Of a DNA stretch of 64,000 bases, positions 39,936-47,613 are shown piece after piece. Origin of the DNA: Sphingomonas sp. AOB5 (GTDB lineage Bacteria; Pseudomonadota; Alphaproteobacteria; Sphingomonadales; Sphingomonadaceae). The number at the start of each line of letters is the position of its first letter. The stretch's first letter is position 1. The stretch lies in the NCBI RefSeq assembly GCF_029433115.1, contig NZ_JARNTV010000007.1, forward strand, positions 1-64,000, written 5' to 3'. The position numbers were made by a program, and so were the translations under genes. Under the pieces are notes generated by a model. That model was not told the origin of the DNA. It saw only the letters and a list, made by a program, of their open reading frames with translations, and ran no database searches.

Positions 39936-40242
39936 TGCAATTCAAAATCCTGACGGTCTGCCTTCGTACGAGCTGCTGGGCGCGGAAGCCGAGCGGTAGG
40001 CGATTGAAGCAACCAATCCGGCGCTCGTACCCAGTCGGGCGGAAAGCTTCAAAGCCCTTCTGTGCGAAGCCTCAAATCCACTTTAGCGGTCGGCGACAAC
40101 TGACGGCAGCTACGGCTTTGATCCGCAAGGCACGGCTTAGCGCGCCGCGATCGGACCGGTCTTAAGCGCTGGGTATCGCCTGCGCGTTGGGAATGAACCC
40201 GCACCTGTGCTTCGGCACGGCTGGCGTGCTAAAGCCGACGAT
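39936..40242. other. Gene-free stretch, nothing recognised
   Basis: This region, just upstream of rlmJ on its own strand, presumably contains the rlmJ promoter. No convincing ORF, tRNA or repeat was seen. Its lower GC and the frameshifted gene that follows suggest non-essential, decaying sequence. Confidence 0.5.
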
Positions 40243-40562
40243 ATGTCGAACTCCCGAGGCAATTCCGGCACCGTAAATGTCGATGGGGTGTCGTATGATT
40301 GGCACCTTCAGCGCGAACCGCATCTGTCGGATGACGAAGGGTGGAAGGGAATGACGATTTCCATTCTCCGCAGGATGCCAAGCGCGAAGCGTTGCTGGAG
40401 TTTCCGCCACCCAAGCGGCTGTTGAAGGGGATGCCGCGCGGTCGTCTTCAACTCGATGACGCCACGATCTCGCGGTGCGTGCGCGCCGCTATGTCGGCCG
40501 GTTGGGAGCCGATGTCGCGGGGGAGGCCGATGGTGTTCATGGTCGACGCCGATGGCAATTGA
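40243..40562 (+). pseudogene. Frameshifted small hypothetical gene
   Basis: Two overlapping frames make one protein when joined: 40243 to about 40370 (MSNSRGNSGTVNVDGVSYDW through GMTISI) and from about 40371 in the next frame (QDAKREALLEFPPPKRLLKG through VFMVDADGN, stop at 40562). One missing base near 40371 would restore a single frame of about 107 residues. The combined sequence looks like a short conserved protein of sphingomonads, recalled from memory and not searched. Either a real disabling mutation or a sequencing error would explain it. Confidence 0.7.
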
Positions 40563-40683
40563 GACGCTCGCCGCGAATGCCAGGGCGCGCCACTCGGCGC
40601 GGCAACGCGCCGCCGCGCGCTGAGCCGATTGCATCGCACCGTCGAAGGTGAGACTGTGCCGCCGGGCAATCGGGGATCGGACC

Positions 40684-41316
40684 ATGGGCAGGTTTCACCA
40701 CTTCGCGGGCATCGCGGCACTGGCATTGCTGGCATCGTGCGGCAGCGAGACCGAGACCAATGTCACCACCACGGTCCAGACCGACAATGGTAGCGAGATC
40801 ATCGTGCCGCAGTCGAATGTGGCGGCGGGCAATGATGCCGTCTCGAACAGCGTCGAGGGTGTGGCTCCGGTCGTGAACATCGCGCCGGACGGCCTTTCGC
40901 TGGTCGGTGAGAGCGGTTCGACGCGGCACCTGACCTTCGGCATGACGCGTGAGGCGGTTGTGGCCGCGGTCGGCACTGCGCTGGGCACTCCGACGGGCAC
41001 GGCGCGGAACGAGGAATGCGGGCAGGGGCCGGTCGACACCACCGACTTCAAGGGCGGGCTGAGCCTCTCGTTCCAGCAGGGCAAGTTCGTCGGCTGGGAT
41101 TTGGACGGGCGCGACAAGCCGCCCTTCACCACGGCTGCGGGGATCGGCACCGGATCGACGCTGCGCCAGCTGCGCGACGTGATGAAGGTTACGGTCGAGG
41201 AAAGCACGCTGGGGACCGAGTTCGCCGCGGGCGAGCTTGGCGGGCTGTTGAGCGCCGATGCGCCGGACGGCAAGATCGAGCATATGTGGGCAGGATCGGT
41301 CTGCCAGTTCCGGTGA
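40684..41316 (+). CDS. Lipoprotein, unknown function
   Basis: 210 residues. The signal ends in a clear lipobox LASC (Cys19, MGRFHHFAGIAALALLASC). A low-complexity Thr/Asn-rich linker follows. The C-terminal domain begins STRHLTFGMTREAVVAAV, a pattern loosely like SmpA/OmlA-type lipoproteins of the outer-membrane assembly system; this is a weak resemblance. It ends with a 4 nt GTGA overlap with the acetyltransferase gene, forming a unit with it and the YffB-like gene. Confidence 0.7.
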   Translation: MGRFHHFAGIAALALLASCGSETETNVTTTVQTDNGSEIIVPQSNVAAGNDAVSNSVEGVAPVVNIAPDGLSLVGESGSTRHLTFGMTREAVVAAVGTALGTPTGTARNEECGQGPVDTTDFKGGLSLSFQQGKFVGWDLDGRDKPPFTTAAGIGTGSTLRQLRDVMKVTVEESTLGTEFAAGELGGLLSADAPDGKIEHMWAGSVCQFR

Positions 41317-41732
41317 TCGTCGAGGCGGCTGCGGACGATCGCAGCGCGGTGATCGCGCTGTGGGAGGCGTGCGGGCTGACGCGGCCGTGGAACGATCCCG
41401 CCAGCGACTATGCCCTCGCGCTGTCCGGCGCGACATCGGCCGTGCTGGTCGCGCGCGATGGCGAGGGGTTGGCGGGCAGCGTCATGACCGGTTTCGACGG
41501 GCATCGCGGCTGGGTCTATTACCTTGCCGTCGCGCCGGACCGGCAGCGCGGGGGCGTCGGCCGGGCGCTGATGGCGGCGGCGGAAGCTTGGCTGCGCGAG
41601 CGCGGGGCGCCGAAGATCCAGCTGATGGTGCGCGAGGATAATGACGCGGCACTCGGTTTCTACGAGGCGCTGGGGATGGAGCGGCAAAAGGTGGTGACGC
41701 TAGGCCGGTTTCTCGGCAAGGAAGACGCATGA
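41313..41732 (+). CDS. GNAT-family acetyltransferase, YpeA-like
   Basis: 139 residues starting at GTG (MIVEAAADDRSAVIALWEACGL). Strong similarity in pattern to YpeA: LWEACGLTRPWNDP near the N-terminus, GFDGHRGWVYYLAVAPDRQRGGVGRALM as the acetyl-CoA-binding loop and EDNDAALGFYEALGM at the end. The substrate is unknown. It overlaps the upstream lipoprotein gene by 4 nt and the YffB-like gene by 4 nt. Confidence 0.83.
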   Translation: MIVEAAADDRSAVIALWEACGLTRPWNDPASDYALALSGATSAVLVARDGEGLAGSVMTGFDGHRGWVYYLAVAPDRQRGGVGRALMAAAEAWLRERGAPKIQLMVREDNDAALGFYEALGMERQKVVTLGRFLGKEDA

Positions 41733-42073
41733 TCGCGATCCATGGCATCAAGAACTGCGACACGATGAAGAAGGCCTTCGTCTGGCTGGACGAGCATCGC
41801 ATCGCCTACACCTTCCACGACTATAAGAAGGAAGGCGCCGACCGCGCCCGGCTGCTGCGCTGGATCGAGGCTGCGGGCTGGGAGACGGTGCTGAACCGCG
41901 CCGGCACCACCTTCAGGAAGCTGCCCGACGACGTCCGCGCCGGGGTGGATCAGGACAAGGCGGTCGAGCTGATGCTGGAGCAGCCCTCGATGATCAAGCG
42001 GCCGGTGCTGGAGTTCCCCGGCGGGGTGCTGATCGGCTTCAAGCCTGAAATCTACGCCCGGGCATTGCTCTGA
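41729..42073 (+). CDS. ArsC/Spx-family protein, YffB-like
   Basis: 114 residues with a thioredoxin-like fold. Cys10 in GIKNCDTMKKA is the redox-type cysteine, and the C-terminal RPVLEFPGGVLIGFKPE is the signature of the YffB/Spx-like subgroup. It resembles arsenate reductase but its physiological role is unclear; a glutathione- or thiol-linked role is possible. It closes the three-gene unit. Confidence 0.83.
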   Translation: MIAIHGIKNCDTMKKAFVWLDEHRIAYTFHDYKKEGADRARLLRWIEAAGWETVLNRAGTTFRKLPDDVRAGVDQDKAVELMLEQPSMIKRPVLEFPGGVLIGFKPEIYARALL

Positions 42074-42110
42074 GACAGGACTCTGAGGCAGGCGCCCGGC
42101 CGCGGGCAGA

Positions 42111-42569
42111 TTACCGGTTGTTGCGGAAATAGGCGGTGAGCGTGTCGAACGGGTTGGCGATCGGCTGCGTGGCATAATCGCGCTTGCCGCAGGCGGTGAG
42201 CAACACGCCCCAGATCGCCGAACCCTCATTCGCGGTCAGCATCTGGCCAGGATTGTCGTTGCTCGAAAGTAGGGTGCCATTGGCGTAATAATTGTCCGAC
42301 AGGATCTGGTGCTGCATCGTCCGGCAATTGCCGCGGCGGCGGATTTCCGAAAGGTTGAAGTCGCGCACATCGCCCATCGTCTCGTAGATCGACTGGGTGC
42401 GGAACTCGATGATGTCGCCGCGCAGCACCACCGTCGAAGCATCGATCACATAGGCGGTGCGATCCGGCGATTGCCCGGCGATCGAGGCCACGCGCCAGCT
42501 TTGCGCCGAGGCACAGCCAGCCCAGCCGAGAGTGATCGCCACCAGAAAATAACGTGCGATTCTGGTCAT
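42111..42569 (-). CDS. Secreted hypothetical protein
   Basis: 152 residues. A signal peptide (MTRIARYFLVAITLGWAGCASAQ) is followed by a beta-rich domain (AYVIDASTVVLRGDIIEFRTQSI) that resembles short surface or adhesin-E-like domains. The assignment is weak. GAAGGGGG lies upstream of the ATG. It is convergent with the YffB-like gene. Confidence 0.68.
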   Translation of the reverse strand: MTRIARYFLVAITLGWAGCASAQSWRVASIAGQSPDRTAYVIDASTVVLRGDIIEFRTQSIYETMGDVRDFNLSEIRRRGNCRTMQHQILSDNYYANGTLLSSNDNPGQMLTANEGSAIWGVLLTACGKRDYATQPIANPFDTLTAYFRNNR

Positions 42570-42664
42570 TCGAGGCCCCCTTCTGAGATATCTGCGGGAT
42601 AATGCAGAACCGGCGCGGAAGGAAGCGTCTTGCGCGGGCGCGGAGACAATCTAGGTGAGGCGGA

Positions 42665-43312
42665 ATGAGCGCTACGCCGACCGATTTCGACAAGATCCGC
42701 GTCCGCGCTGCGCAGCATGGGCTGTTCGAAACGGTGATCCTGCATGGCCAGCTGTCCGAGGCCGAGCCGATGACCGCGGCATTGGAAGCGGCGATCCGGA
42801 CGAAAGCGTCGGGCGACAGTGGCATCGCCCGGTCCAATGTCGGCGGCTGGCATTCGAAGACCGACATGCTCGACTGGGGCGGCCCGGCGGCGGCGAAGCT
42901 GGCGGACATCGCGGTGAAGATGGCCAGGCGCATGTCGCGGTTCGACGGGGCGGAGCCGGAATGGTCGGTGCGGATGTGGGCCAATGTCTCCCCGCCCGGC
43001 GCGCTCAACATGAGCCATGCTCATCCCGGCGTGCTGTGGGCCGCGGTCTATTATGTCGCGACCGGCGAGGCGGGGCAGGGGGGCGAGCTGTACCTCGAGG
43101 ACCCGCGCTTCCCGCTGCCGCAAATGACCTGGCCCGGCTTCCGTGCGATCGGCGCCGATGGCGTGCCGCAGGATACCGAGCACCGCATCGCCCCGCAGCG
43201 CGGCGATCTGGTGCTGTTCCCCGCCTGGATGCGGCACGGTGTGCGGCCCTATCAGGGCAGCGGCGAGCGGATTTCGATCGCGATGAACCTGTATGTCGGG
43301 CCGCGGGGCTGA
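42665..43312 (+). CDS. 2-oxoglutarate/Fe(II)-dependent oxygenase, TIGR02466-like
   Basis: 215 residues with a double-stranded beta-helix pattern. Metal and cosubstrate candidates: an HxH (His118/His120) in NMSHAHPGVLW, His191 in FPAWMRHGVRP and Arg202 in SGERISIAMNLY. The family hydroxylates proteins or small molecules; the substrate is unknown. An AGGTGAGG ribosome-binding region lies upstream. It is convergent with the XRE unit that follows. Confidence 0.8.
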   Translation: MSATPTDFDKIRVRAAQHGLFETVILHGQLSEAEPMTAALEAAIRTKASGDSGIARSNVGGWHSKTDMLDWGGPAAAKLADIAVKMARRMSRFDGAEPEWSVRMWANVSPPGALNMSHAHPGVLWAAVYYVATGEAGQGGELYLEDPRFPLPQMTWPGFRAIGADGVPQDTEHRIAPQRGDLVLFPAWMRHGVRPYQGSGERISIAMNLYVGPRG

Positions 43313-43322
43313 GCGGGACGCT

Positions 43323-43538
43323 TTACCCCTCCTCCCACTGGAACACTTCGTCGAGCGGCTTGCCGAAGACCATCGCGATGCGGAAGGCGGCTTCGAGCGT
43401 GGGGGAATATTTGCCCTGCTCGATCGCCGCGACCGTCTGGCGGGTGAGGCCGATCCGCTCGCCCAGTTCGGCCTGGGTCATTTCCCCGGCCATGAAGCGC
43501 AGCGTGCGGATCTGGTTGGCGATGTGGCCCTTAGCCAT
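43323..43538 (-). CDS. XRE-family transcriptional regulator
   Basis: 71 residues, a compact helix-turn-helix (MTQAELGERIGLTRQTVAAIEQG) with little else. GGAGGGG lies before the ATG at 43538. It is the last of a three-gene minus-strand unit with two membrane proteins and overlaps the upstream gene by 8 nt (ATGGCTAA). It probably binds the inverted repeat in the unit's promoter at 44452-44485. Confidence 0.9.
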   Translation of the reverse strand: MAKGHIANQIRTLRFMAGEMTQAELGERIGLTRQTVAAIEQGKYSPTLEAAFRIAMVFGKPLDEVFQWEEG

Positions 43539-43962
43539 GCCAGCCCCTCCGGTAGCTGGTGACGGTGACGGCCAGCCGGACCAGTTCGGCGATGACGATC
43601 GCGGCAAGCGCCGAATTGGCGACCTTCCACCCGCTTTCCACCAGCGGCAGGACCACGCCGACCCACAGCATCAGGACCATCAGCGTATAATAAGCGGCGG
43701 TCGCGCCGCGGCGGCCGATGTCGCGGTCGCGCTCGTCGGGTTTGGCGCGGGTCTCGGCCGCGGACTGGATGCGCAGGGTCAGCCAGCCGCCGCCCAGCAC
43801 CAGCAGCCGCACCACGGTGGCCGCGCCGAACAGGCCGACATAGGTGAGGGTGGTATCGCGCACGCCGACGGGCTCCACGATCCCCACCGCGACGAAATAG
43901 GCGCCATAGGCCAGGGTCATGCCGATCAGTTCGATCCAGGCGAGCTTTTCACGATAGGCCAT
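43531..43962 (-). CDS. Four-helix membrane protein, paralogue of its neighbour
   Basis: 143 residues with four predicted helices (about residues 9-30, 36-58, 85-106, 112-132). It begins MAYREKLAWIELIGM, close to the neighbour's MTFREKILLSSMAIT, and has a similar overall plan with an internal DERDRDIGRRGA loop against DDREKAYAIAA, so the two look like tandem paralogues. The function is unknown. It lies 2 nt after the first gene of the unit and overlaps the XRE gene. Confidence 0.78.
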   Translation of the reverse strand: MAYREKLAWIELIGMTLAYGAYFVAVGIVEPVGVRDTTLTYVGLFGAATVVRLLVLGGGWLTLRIQSAAETRAKPDERDRDIGRRGATAAYYTLMVLMLWVGVVLPLVESGWKVANSALAAIVIAELVRLAVTVTSYRRGWHG

Positions 43963-43964
43963 GT

Positions 43965-44423
43965 TCAACCTCCGATCCGGAAACGGACGAGCTGGAAGCC
44001 CGAATGGACCAGCTCGGCCAGTACGAGCGCGGCGAGCATCGCATTGCCCAGCACGACCGGCGCGAGTTCGGGATCCAGCTTCATCTCGCCGGCGATCCGC
44101 AGCAGCACCGGGCCGGCGAGCATGGTCGTGACCACCGCGGCGGACAGAATGAAATAGGCGGGGCGATAGGCGGCAATCGCATAGGCCTTCTCGCGGTCGT
44201 CGGCCGGGGCATTGGCCGATTTGGGCGAGAAGATCGCGACCAAAGTCGCCATGACGATGTGGATCACCGTCAACACGATCACGGCGAGGACGAAATCGCC
44301 CGTCGCTTCGCCCTGATCGATTCGCCCCGCCTTCAAGGCGCCGATGAAGCCGGTGAAATACCAGCCCCAGATCACCAATGTGATCGCCATCGACGACAAG
44401 AGGATTTTCTCCCTGAACGTCAT
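43965..44423 (-). CDS. Four-helix membrane protein, first gene of the XRE unit
   Basis: 152 residues with four predicted helices (about residues 8-28, 44-66, 92-112, 122-142). It has an N-terminal REK motif like its downstream paralogue. A GGAG ribosome-binding site precedes the ATG. The promoter and operator lie about 30 nt upstream, giving a short leader. The role is unknown; membrane proteins paired with a small XRE regulator often belong to regulatory or defence-like modules, but nothing here proves that. Confidence 0.78.
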   Translation of the reverse strand: MTFREKILLSSMAITLVIWGWYFTGFIGALKAGRIDQGEATGDFVLAVIVLTVIHIVMATLVAIFSPKSANAPADDREKAYAIAAYRPAYFILSAAVVTTMLAGPVLLRIAGEMKLDPELAPVVLGNAMLAALVLAELVHSGFQLVRFRIGG

Positions 44424-44451
44424 CTTTATCGAACTCCATGTTCTCGATTCG

Positions 44452-44486
44452 TGACTCTATGTAAAAAATATCTGACATTGAGTCAA
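44452..44486 (-). promoter_or_regulatory. Promoter with XRE-type operator for the membrane-pair/XRE unit
   Basis: On the minus strand, TTGACT (44481-44486) and TACATA (44458-44463) are 17 nt apart. An inverted repeat, TGACTCTATGT (44452-44462) and ACATTGAGTCA (44475-44485), matches in 10 of 11 positions and covers both promoter boxes with a 12 nt spacer. The geometry is that of a repressor operator, and the last gene of the unit is an XRE regulator. Confidence 0.72.
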
Positions 44487-44550
44487 ATGCACTTGGCGCG
44501 ACTGGCGACTCTGCTGGTGCGCGCTGCTGCGCCGGGCTAGGGAACGCGCC

Positions 44551-45408
44551 ATGTCTCACGTCACCCTCGACACCTCGACCAGCCGGGCCAATCCGACCCC
44601 CAGCCCCCAGAAGCGCGTGACTATCCCCGCGCTGCGCAACCGCAAGGGCAAGGACCCGATCGTGATGCTGACCGCGTACACCACGCGGATGGCGCAGTTG
44701 CTCGATCCGCATTGCGATATCCTGCTGGTCGGCGACAGCCTGGGGCAGGTGATCTACGGCCTGCCGTCCACCCTGCCGGTGACGCTGGACATGATGATCG
44801 CGCACGGCGCGGCAGTGGTACGCGGCAGCTATCGCTCGGCGGTGATCGTCGACATGCCGTTCGGCAGCTATGAAGCCAGCCCCGAGCGCGCGTTCGAAAG
44901 CGCGGCGCGGGTGATGGCCGAGACCGGTGCGGCTGGCGTGAAGCTGGAAGGCGGCGCGCCGATGGCGCCGGTGGTGCAGTTCCTCACCGGGCGCGGCATT
45001 CCGGTGATGGGCCATATCGGGCTGACCCCGCAATCGGTGAACGCGCTGGGCGGCTATGGCGCGCGGGGCCGCAGCAATGCCGAACATGCGCAGATCCTGG
45101 ACGATGCCCGCGCGATCTCCGATGCGGGCGCGTTCGGGATCGTGGCCGAAGGCGTGGTCGAGAATCTGGCCAACGAGATCACCGCCGCGGTGCCGGTGCC
45201 GGTGATCGGGATCGGCGCATCGAACCAGTGCGACGGCCAGGTGCTGGTGATCGACGACATGCTGGGCATGTTCGAGCGCACGGCGCGGTTCGTGAAGCGC
45301 TATGACGACATGGCTGGCCGCATTTCCGCCGCGGTTGAAACCTATGCGGCGGATGTCAGGTCGCGGTCGTTTCCGGGACCCGATCAAGTCTATGCGGCAC
45401 GCGATTGA
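44551..45408 (+). CDS. panB: 3-methyl-2-oxobutanoate hydroxymethyltransferase
   Basis: 285 residues. It adds the methylene from 5,10-methylene-THF to 3-methyl-2-oxobutanoate, first step of pantothenate synthesis. Conserved segments [33 protein letters not shown] and [11 protein letters not shown] are present. It has a short extra N-terminus relative to the usual start. No panC adjacent. Confidence 0.96.
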   Translation: MSHVTLDTSTSRANPTPSPQKRVTIPALRNRKGKDPIVMLTAYTTRMAQLLDPHCDILLVGDSLGQVIYGLPSTLPVTLDMMIAHGAAVVRGSYRSAVIVDMPFGSYEASPERAFESAARVMAETGAAGVKLEGGAPMAPVVQFLTGRGIPVMGHIGLTPQSVNALGGYGARGRSNAEHAQILDDARAISDAGAFGIVAEGVVENLANEITAAVPVPVIGIGASNQCDGQVLVIDDMLGMFERTARFVKRYDDMAGRISAAVETYAADVRSRSFPGPDQVYAARD

Positions 45409-45471
45409 CGGGCTATCAGCGGCGTTCCGCGCGGCTGGGCCGTGATTGCGATGCCACCCATGGAGTAAGTT

Positions 45472-46182
45472 TTGGCGCTTCCCCCCAATGATTCGACCAA
45501 CGATGCCTTTGTCCGCGAAGTGGACGAAGAGTATCGCCGCGAGCAGCTTTTGTCGCTGTGGCGCAAATGGGGCCGCAGCGGGCTGATCGTGCTTGGCGTC
45601 GCGCTCGCGGCGCTGGCGGCCTATCTCTATTTCAATTCGCGTACCGACCAGCAGGCCGGCAAGCAGGGCGAGCAGTTCAGCGCGCTGCTGGAAGAAGTGA
45701 AGACCGGGCAGGCCGCAAAGGCCGGTCCCGAGCTGCGCAAGCTGGCGACCGATGGGCGCCCGGGCTATCGCGTGATGGCGCTGTTCACCGAAGCCGATCT
45801 GCTGCTGGCCAAGGGCGACCTGAAGGGCGCCGCGTCACGCTATGCATCGGTTGCGAACGACAGCTCGGTCGCGCAGCCGTTCCGCGATCTGGCGCTGATC
45901 CAGCAGACCCGCGCGGAGTTCGATTCGATCAATCCGCAGGTGGTGATGGATCGGCTGAAGGGTCTGGCCACGCCGGATTCGCCCTGGCTGGGCACCGCCG
46001 GCGAGACCATCGCGGCAGCCTATATCAAGCAGGGCAAGCGCGCCGAGGCGGGCAAGATGTTCGCCACGATCGCCCAGTCCAAGGGCTATGTTCCCGACAA
46101 TATGCGTCAACGTGCGCTCGAGATGGCCGGTGCCTATGGTGTCGACGCTTCCGGTGCGGCTGAGGAAAAGAAGGCTCAATGA
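45472..46182 (+). CDS. YfgM-like TPR membrane protein upstream of bamB
   Basis: 236 residues starting at TTG with GGAG 7 nt upstream. It has a single N-terminal transmembrane helix (about residues 34-54, SGLIVLGVALAALAAYLYF) and a periplasmic TPR-like region, as in the YfgM ancillary SecYEG-associated proteins. It overlaps bamB by 4 nt (ATGA), the order found in many proteobacteria, and probably helps deliver outer-membrane proteins. Confidence 0.85.
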   Translation: MALPPNDSTNDAFVREVDEEYRREQLLSLWRKWGRSGLIVLGVALAALAAYLYFNSRTDQQAGKQGEQFSALLEEVKTGQAAKAGPELRKLATDGRPGYRVMALFTEADLLLAKGDLKGAASRYASVANDSSVAQPFRDLALIQQTRAEFDSINPQVVMDRLKGLATPDSPWLGTAGETIAAAYIKQGKRAEAGKMFATIAQSKGYVPDNMRQRALEMAGAYGVDASGAAEEKKAQ

Positions 46183-47504
46183 AGAACTGGGTGAGGATGA
46201 CGGCCGCCGCTGCGGCGCTGCTGGCGCTGGGCGGATGCGGTGTGTTCAAGGGTGGCACCGGCAATCGTACGCCGGTCGTTGGCCAGCGTATTCCGATCCT
46301 GCCGTCGGAAAGCGAGAGCGCGGCCGATGCGGCGCAATCGGGCCTCGAAGTGCTGGTGCCTGCGGCTGCGGCGAACCCGAGCTGGACCCAGCCGGGCGGC
46401 AACGCGTCGAAGTCGATGGGCCATCTGGAGCTGGGCGGCACGCTGACCAAGGCGTGGAGCGTGCAGATCGCGGGCGGCAACAAGCGCGAGCGGCTCGCCG
46501 CCTCGCCGGTGGTCGACGAGAACCGCCTGTTCGTGGTCGATGTCGAAGGCACGGTCACGGCCTTTGCCGCGGATAGCGGATCGAAGCTGTGGGCGGTCTC
46601 GACCGTCAAGGACACCGAGAACAAGAGCGCCCGCTTCGGCGGTGGCGCCAGTGTCGAGGCGGGCCGCGTCTATGCCAGCAACGGGCTGGGCGATGTGGTT
46701 GCGCTCGATGCGACCAACGGCAACGAAGTGTGGCGCAAGCGCCCGGGCGGCCCGCTGCGCGGTTCGCCGACCGTGGCGAACGGCCAGGTCTATGTGGTGA
46801 CGCAGGACAACCAGCTGATCGCGCTGAACCAGGAAGACGGCGCGGTCGTGTGGACCGTTTCGGCCAGCCTCGAGACGCAGGGCGTGTTCGGCGTGGCAGC
46901 CCCCGCGGTGGCGCAGGGCACGGTCGTCGCCGGCTTCTCTTCGGGCGAACTGAACGCCTATCGCTACGAGAACGGCCTGTCGCTGTGGACCGACGTGCTT
47001 TCTCGTTCGAGCATCTCGACCTCGGTGTCGTCGCTGTCGGATATCGATGCCGAGCCGGTGATGGATCGCGGCCGCGTCTATGCCGTGGGCCAGGGCGGCC
47101 GCATGGTCGCGATGGACGTCACCAGCGGCACGCGCCTGTGGGAACAGAATGTCGCCGGTATCTCGACGCCATGGGTTGCGGGTGAGTGGATCTTCATCGT
47201 CACCGACGATGCGCGCCTGCTGTGCCTGTCGCGCGGCAGCGGCAAGATCCGCTGGATCTCGCAGCTCAAGCACTATCGCAACGAGAAGAAGAAGACGAAC
47301 CCGATCAGCTGGACCGGGCCGATCCTGGCGGGCAACCGCCTGGTGCTGGTCAACAGCCGCGGCGAGATCGTCTCCGCTTCGCTCGCCGATGGCAGCGTGA
47401 CCTCGACTCTGGAAACCAAGAGCGAAGTGACGCTGTCGCCGATCGTGGCGAACAACATGCTCTATGTGCTCGACGACAAGGGCCGCCTGACGGCCTATCG
47501 CTGA
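46179..47504 (+). CDS. bamB: Outer membrane protein assembly factor BamB
   Basis: 441 residues. The lipobox is LGGC with Cys20 (MKNWVRMTAAAAALLALGGC). The rest is an eight-bladed propeller with PQQ-like repeats (LFVVDVEGTVTAFAADSGSKLW and similar units). As part of the BAM complex it helps insert beta-barrel proteins into the outer membrane. The name rests on the repeat pattern, lipobox and the yfgM-bamB-der neighbourhood. Confidence 0.92.
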   Translation: MKNWVRMTAAAAALLALGGCGVFKGGTGNRTPVVGQRIPILPSESESAADAAQSGLEVLVPAAAANPSWTQPGGNASKSMGHLELGGTLTKAWSVQIAGGNKRERLAASPVVDENRLFVVDVEGTVTAFAADSGSKLWAVSTVKDTENKSARFGGGASVEAGRVYASNGLGDVVALDATNGNEVWRKRPGGPLRGSPTVANGQVYVVTQDNQLIALNQEDGAVVWTVSASLETQGVFGVAAPAVAQGTVVAGFSSGELNAYRYENGLSLWTDVLSRSSISTSVSSLSDIDAEPVMDRGRVYAVGQGGRMVAMDVTSGTRLWEQNVAGISTPWVAGEWIFIVTDDARLLCLSRGSGKIRWISQLKHYRNEKKKTNPISWTGPILAGNRLVLVNSRGEIVSASLADGSVTSTLETKSEVTLSPIVANNMLYVLDDKGRLTAYR

Positions 47505-47535
47505 GCCCTTCCCCCGGCGGGGAGGCCAAGGATCG

Positions 47536-47570
47536 GCGGCGGCGGGGCAAACTCCCCGCCGCCGCTTTTT
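47536..47570 (+). terminator. Intrinsic terminator after bamB
   Basis: Perfect 12 bp stem (47536-47547 with 47554-47565), GCGGCGGCGGGG/CCCCGCCGCCGC, loop CAAACT, then TTTTT. It ends the yfgM-bamB unit before der. Confidence 0.88.
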
Positions 47571-47613
47571 CGTTGGCATTCCCTTCCGCAACCATGAACC
47601 CTAGAAGCAGATC

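Noticed and set aside
39935-40165. 76-aa plus-strand frame
   Set aside because: Starts inside the rlmJ ATG on the opposite strand, composition is unstructured, no ribosome-binding site.
38951-40683. Genomic island at the guaA 3' end
   Set aside because: guaA is a known integration site and the GC is lower, but no integrase, attachment repeat or phage gene is visible; rlmJ is a housekeeping gene.
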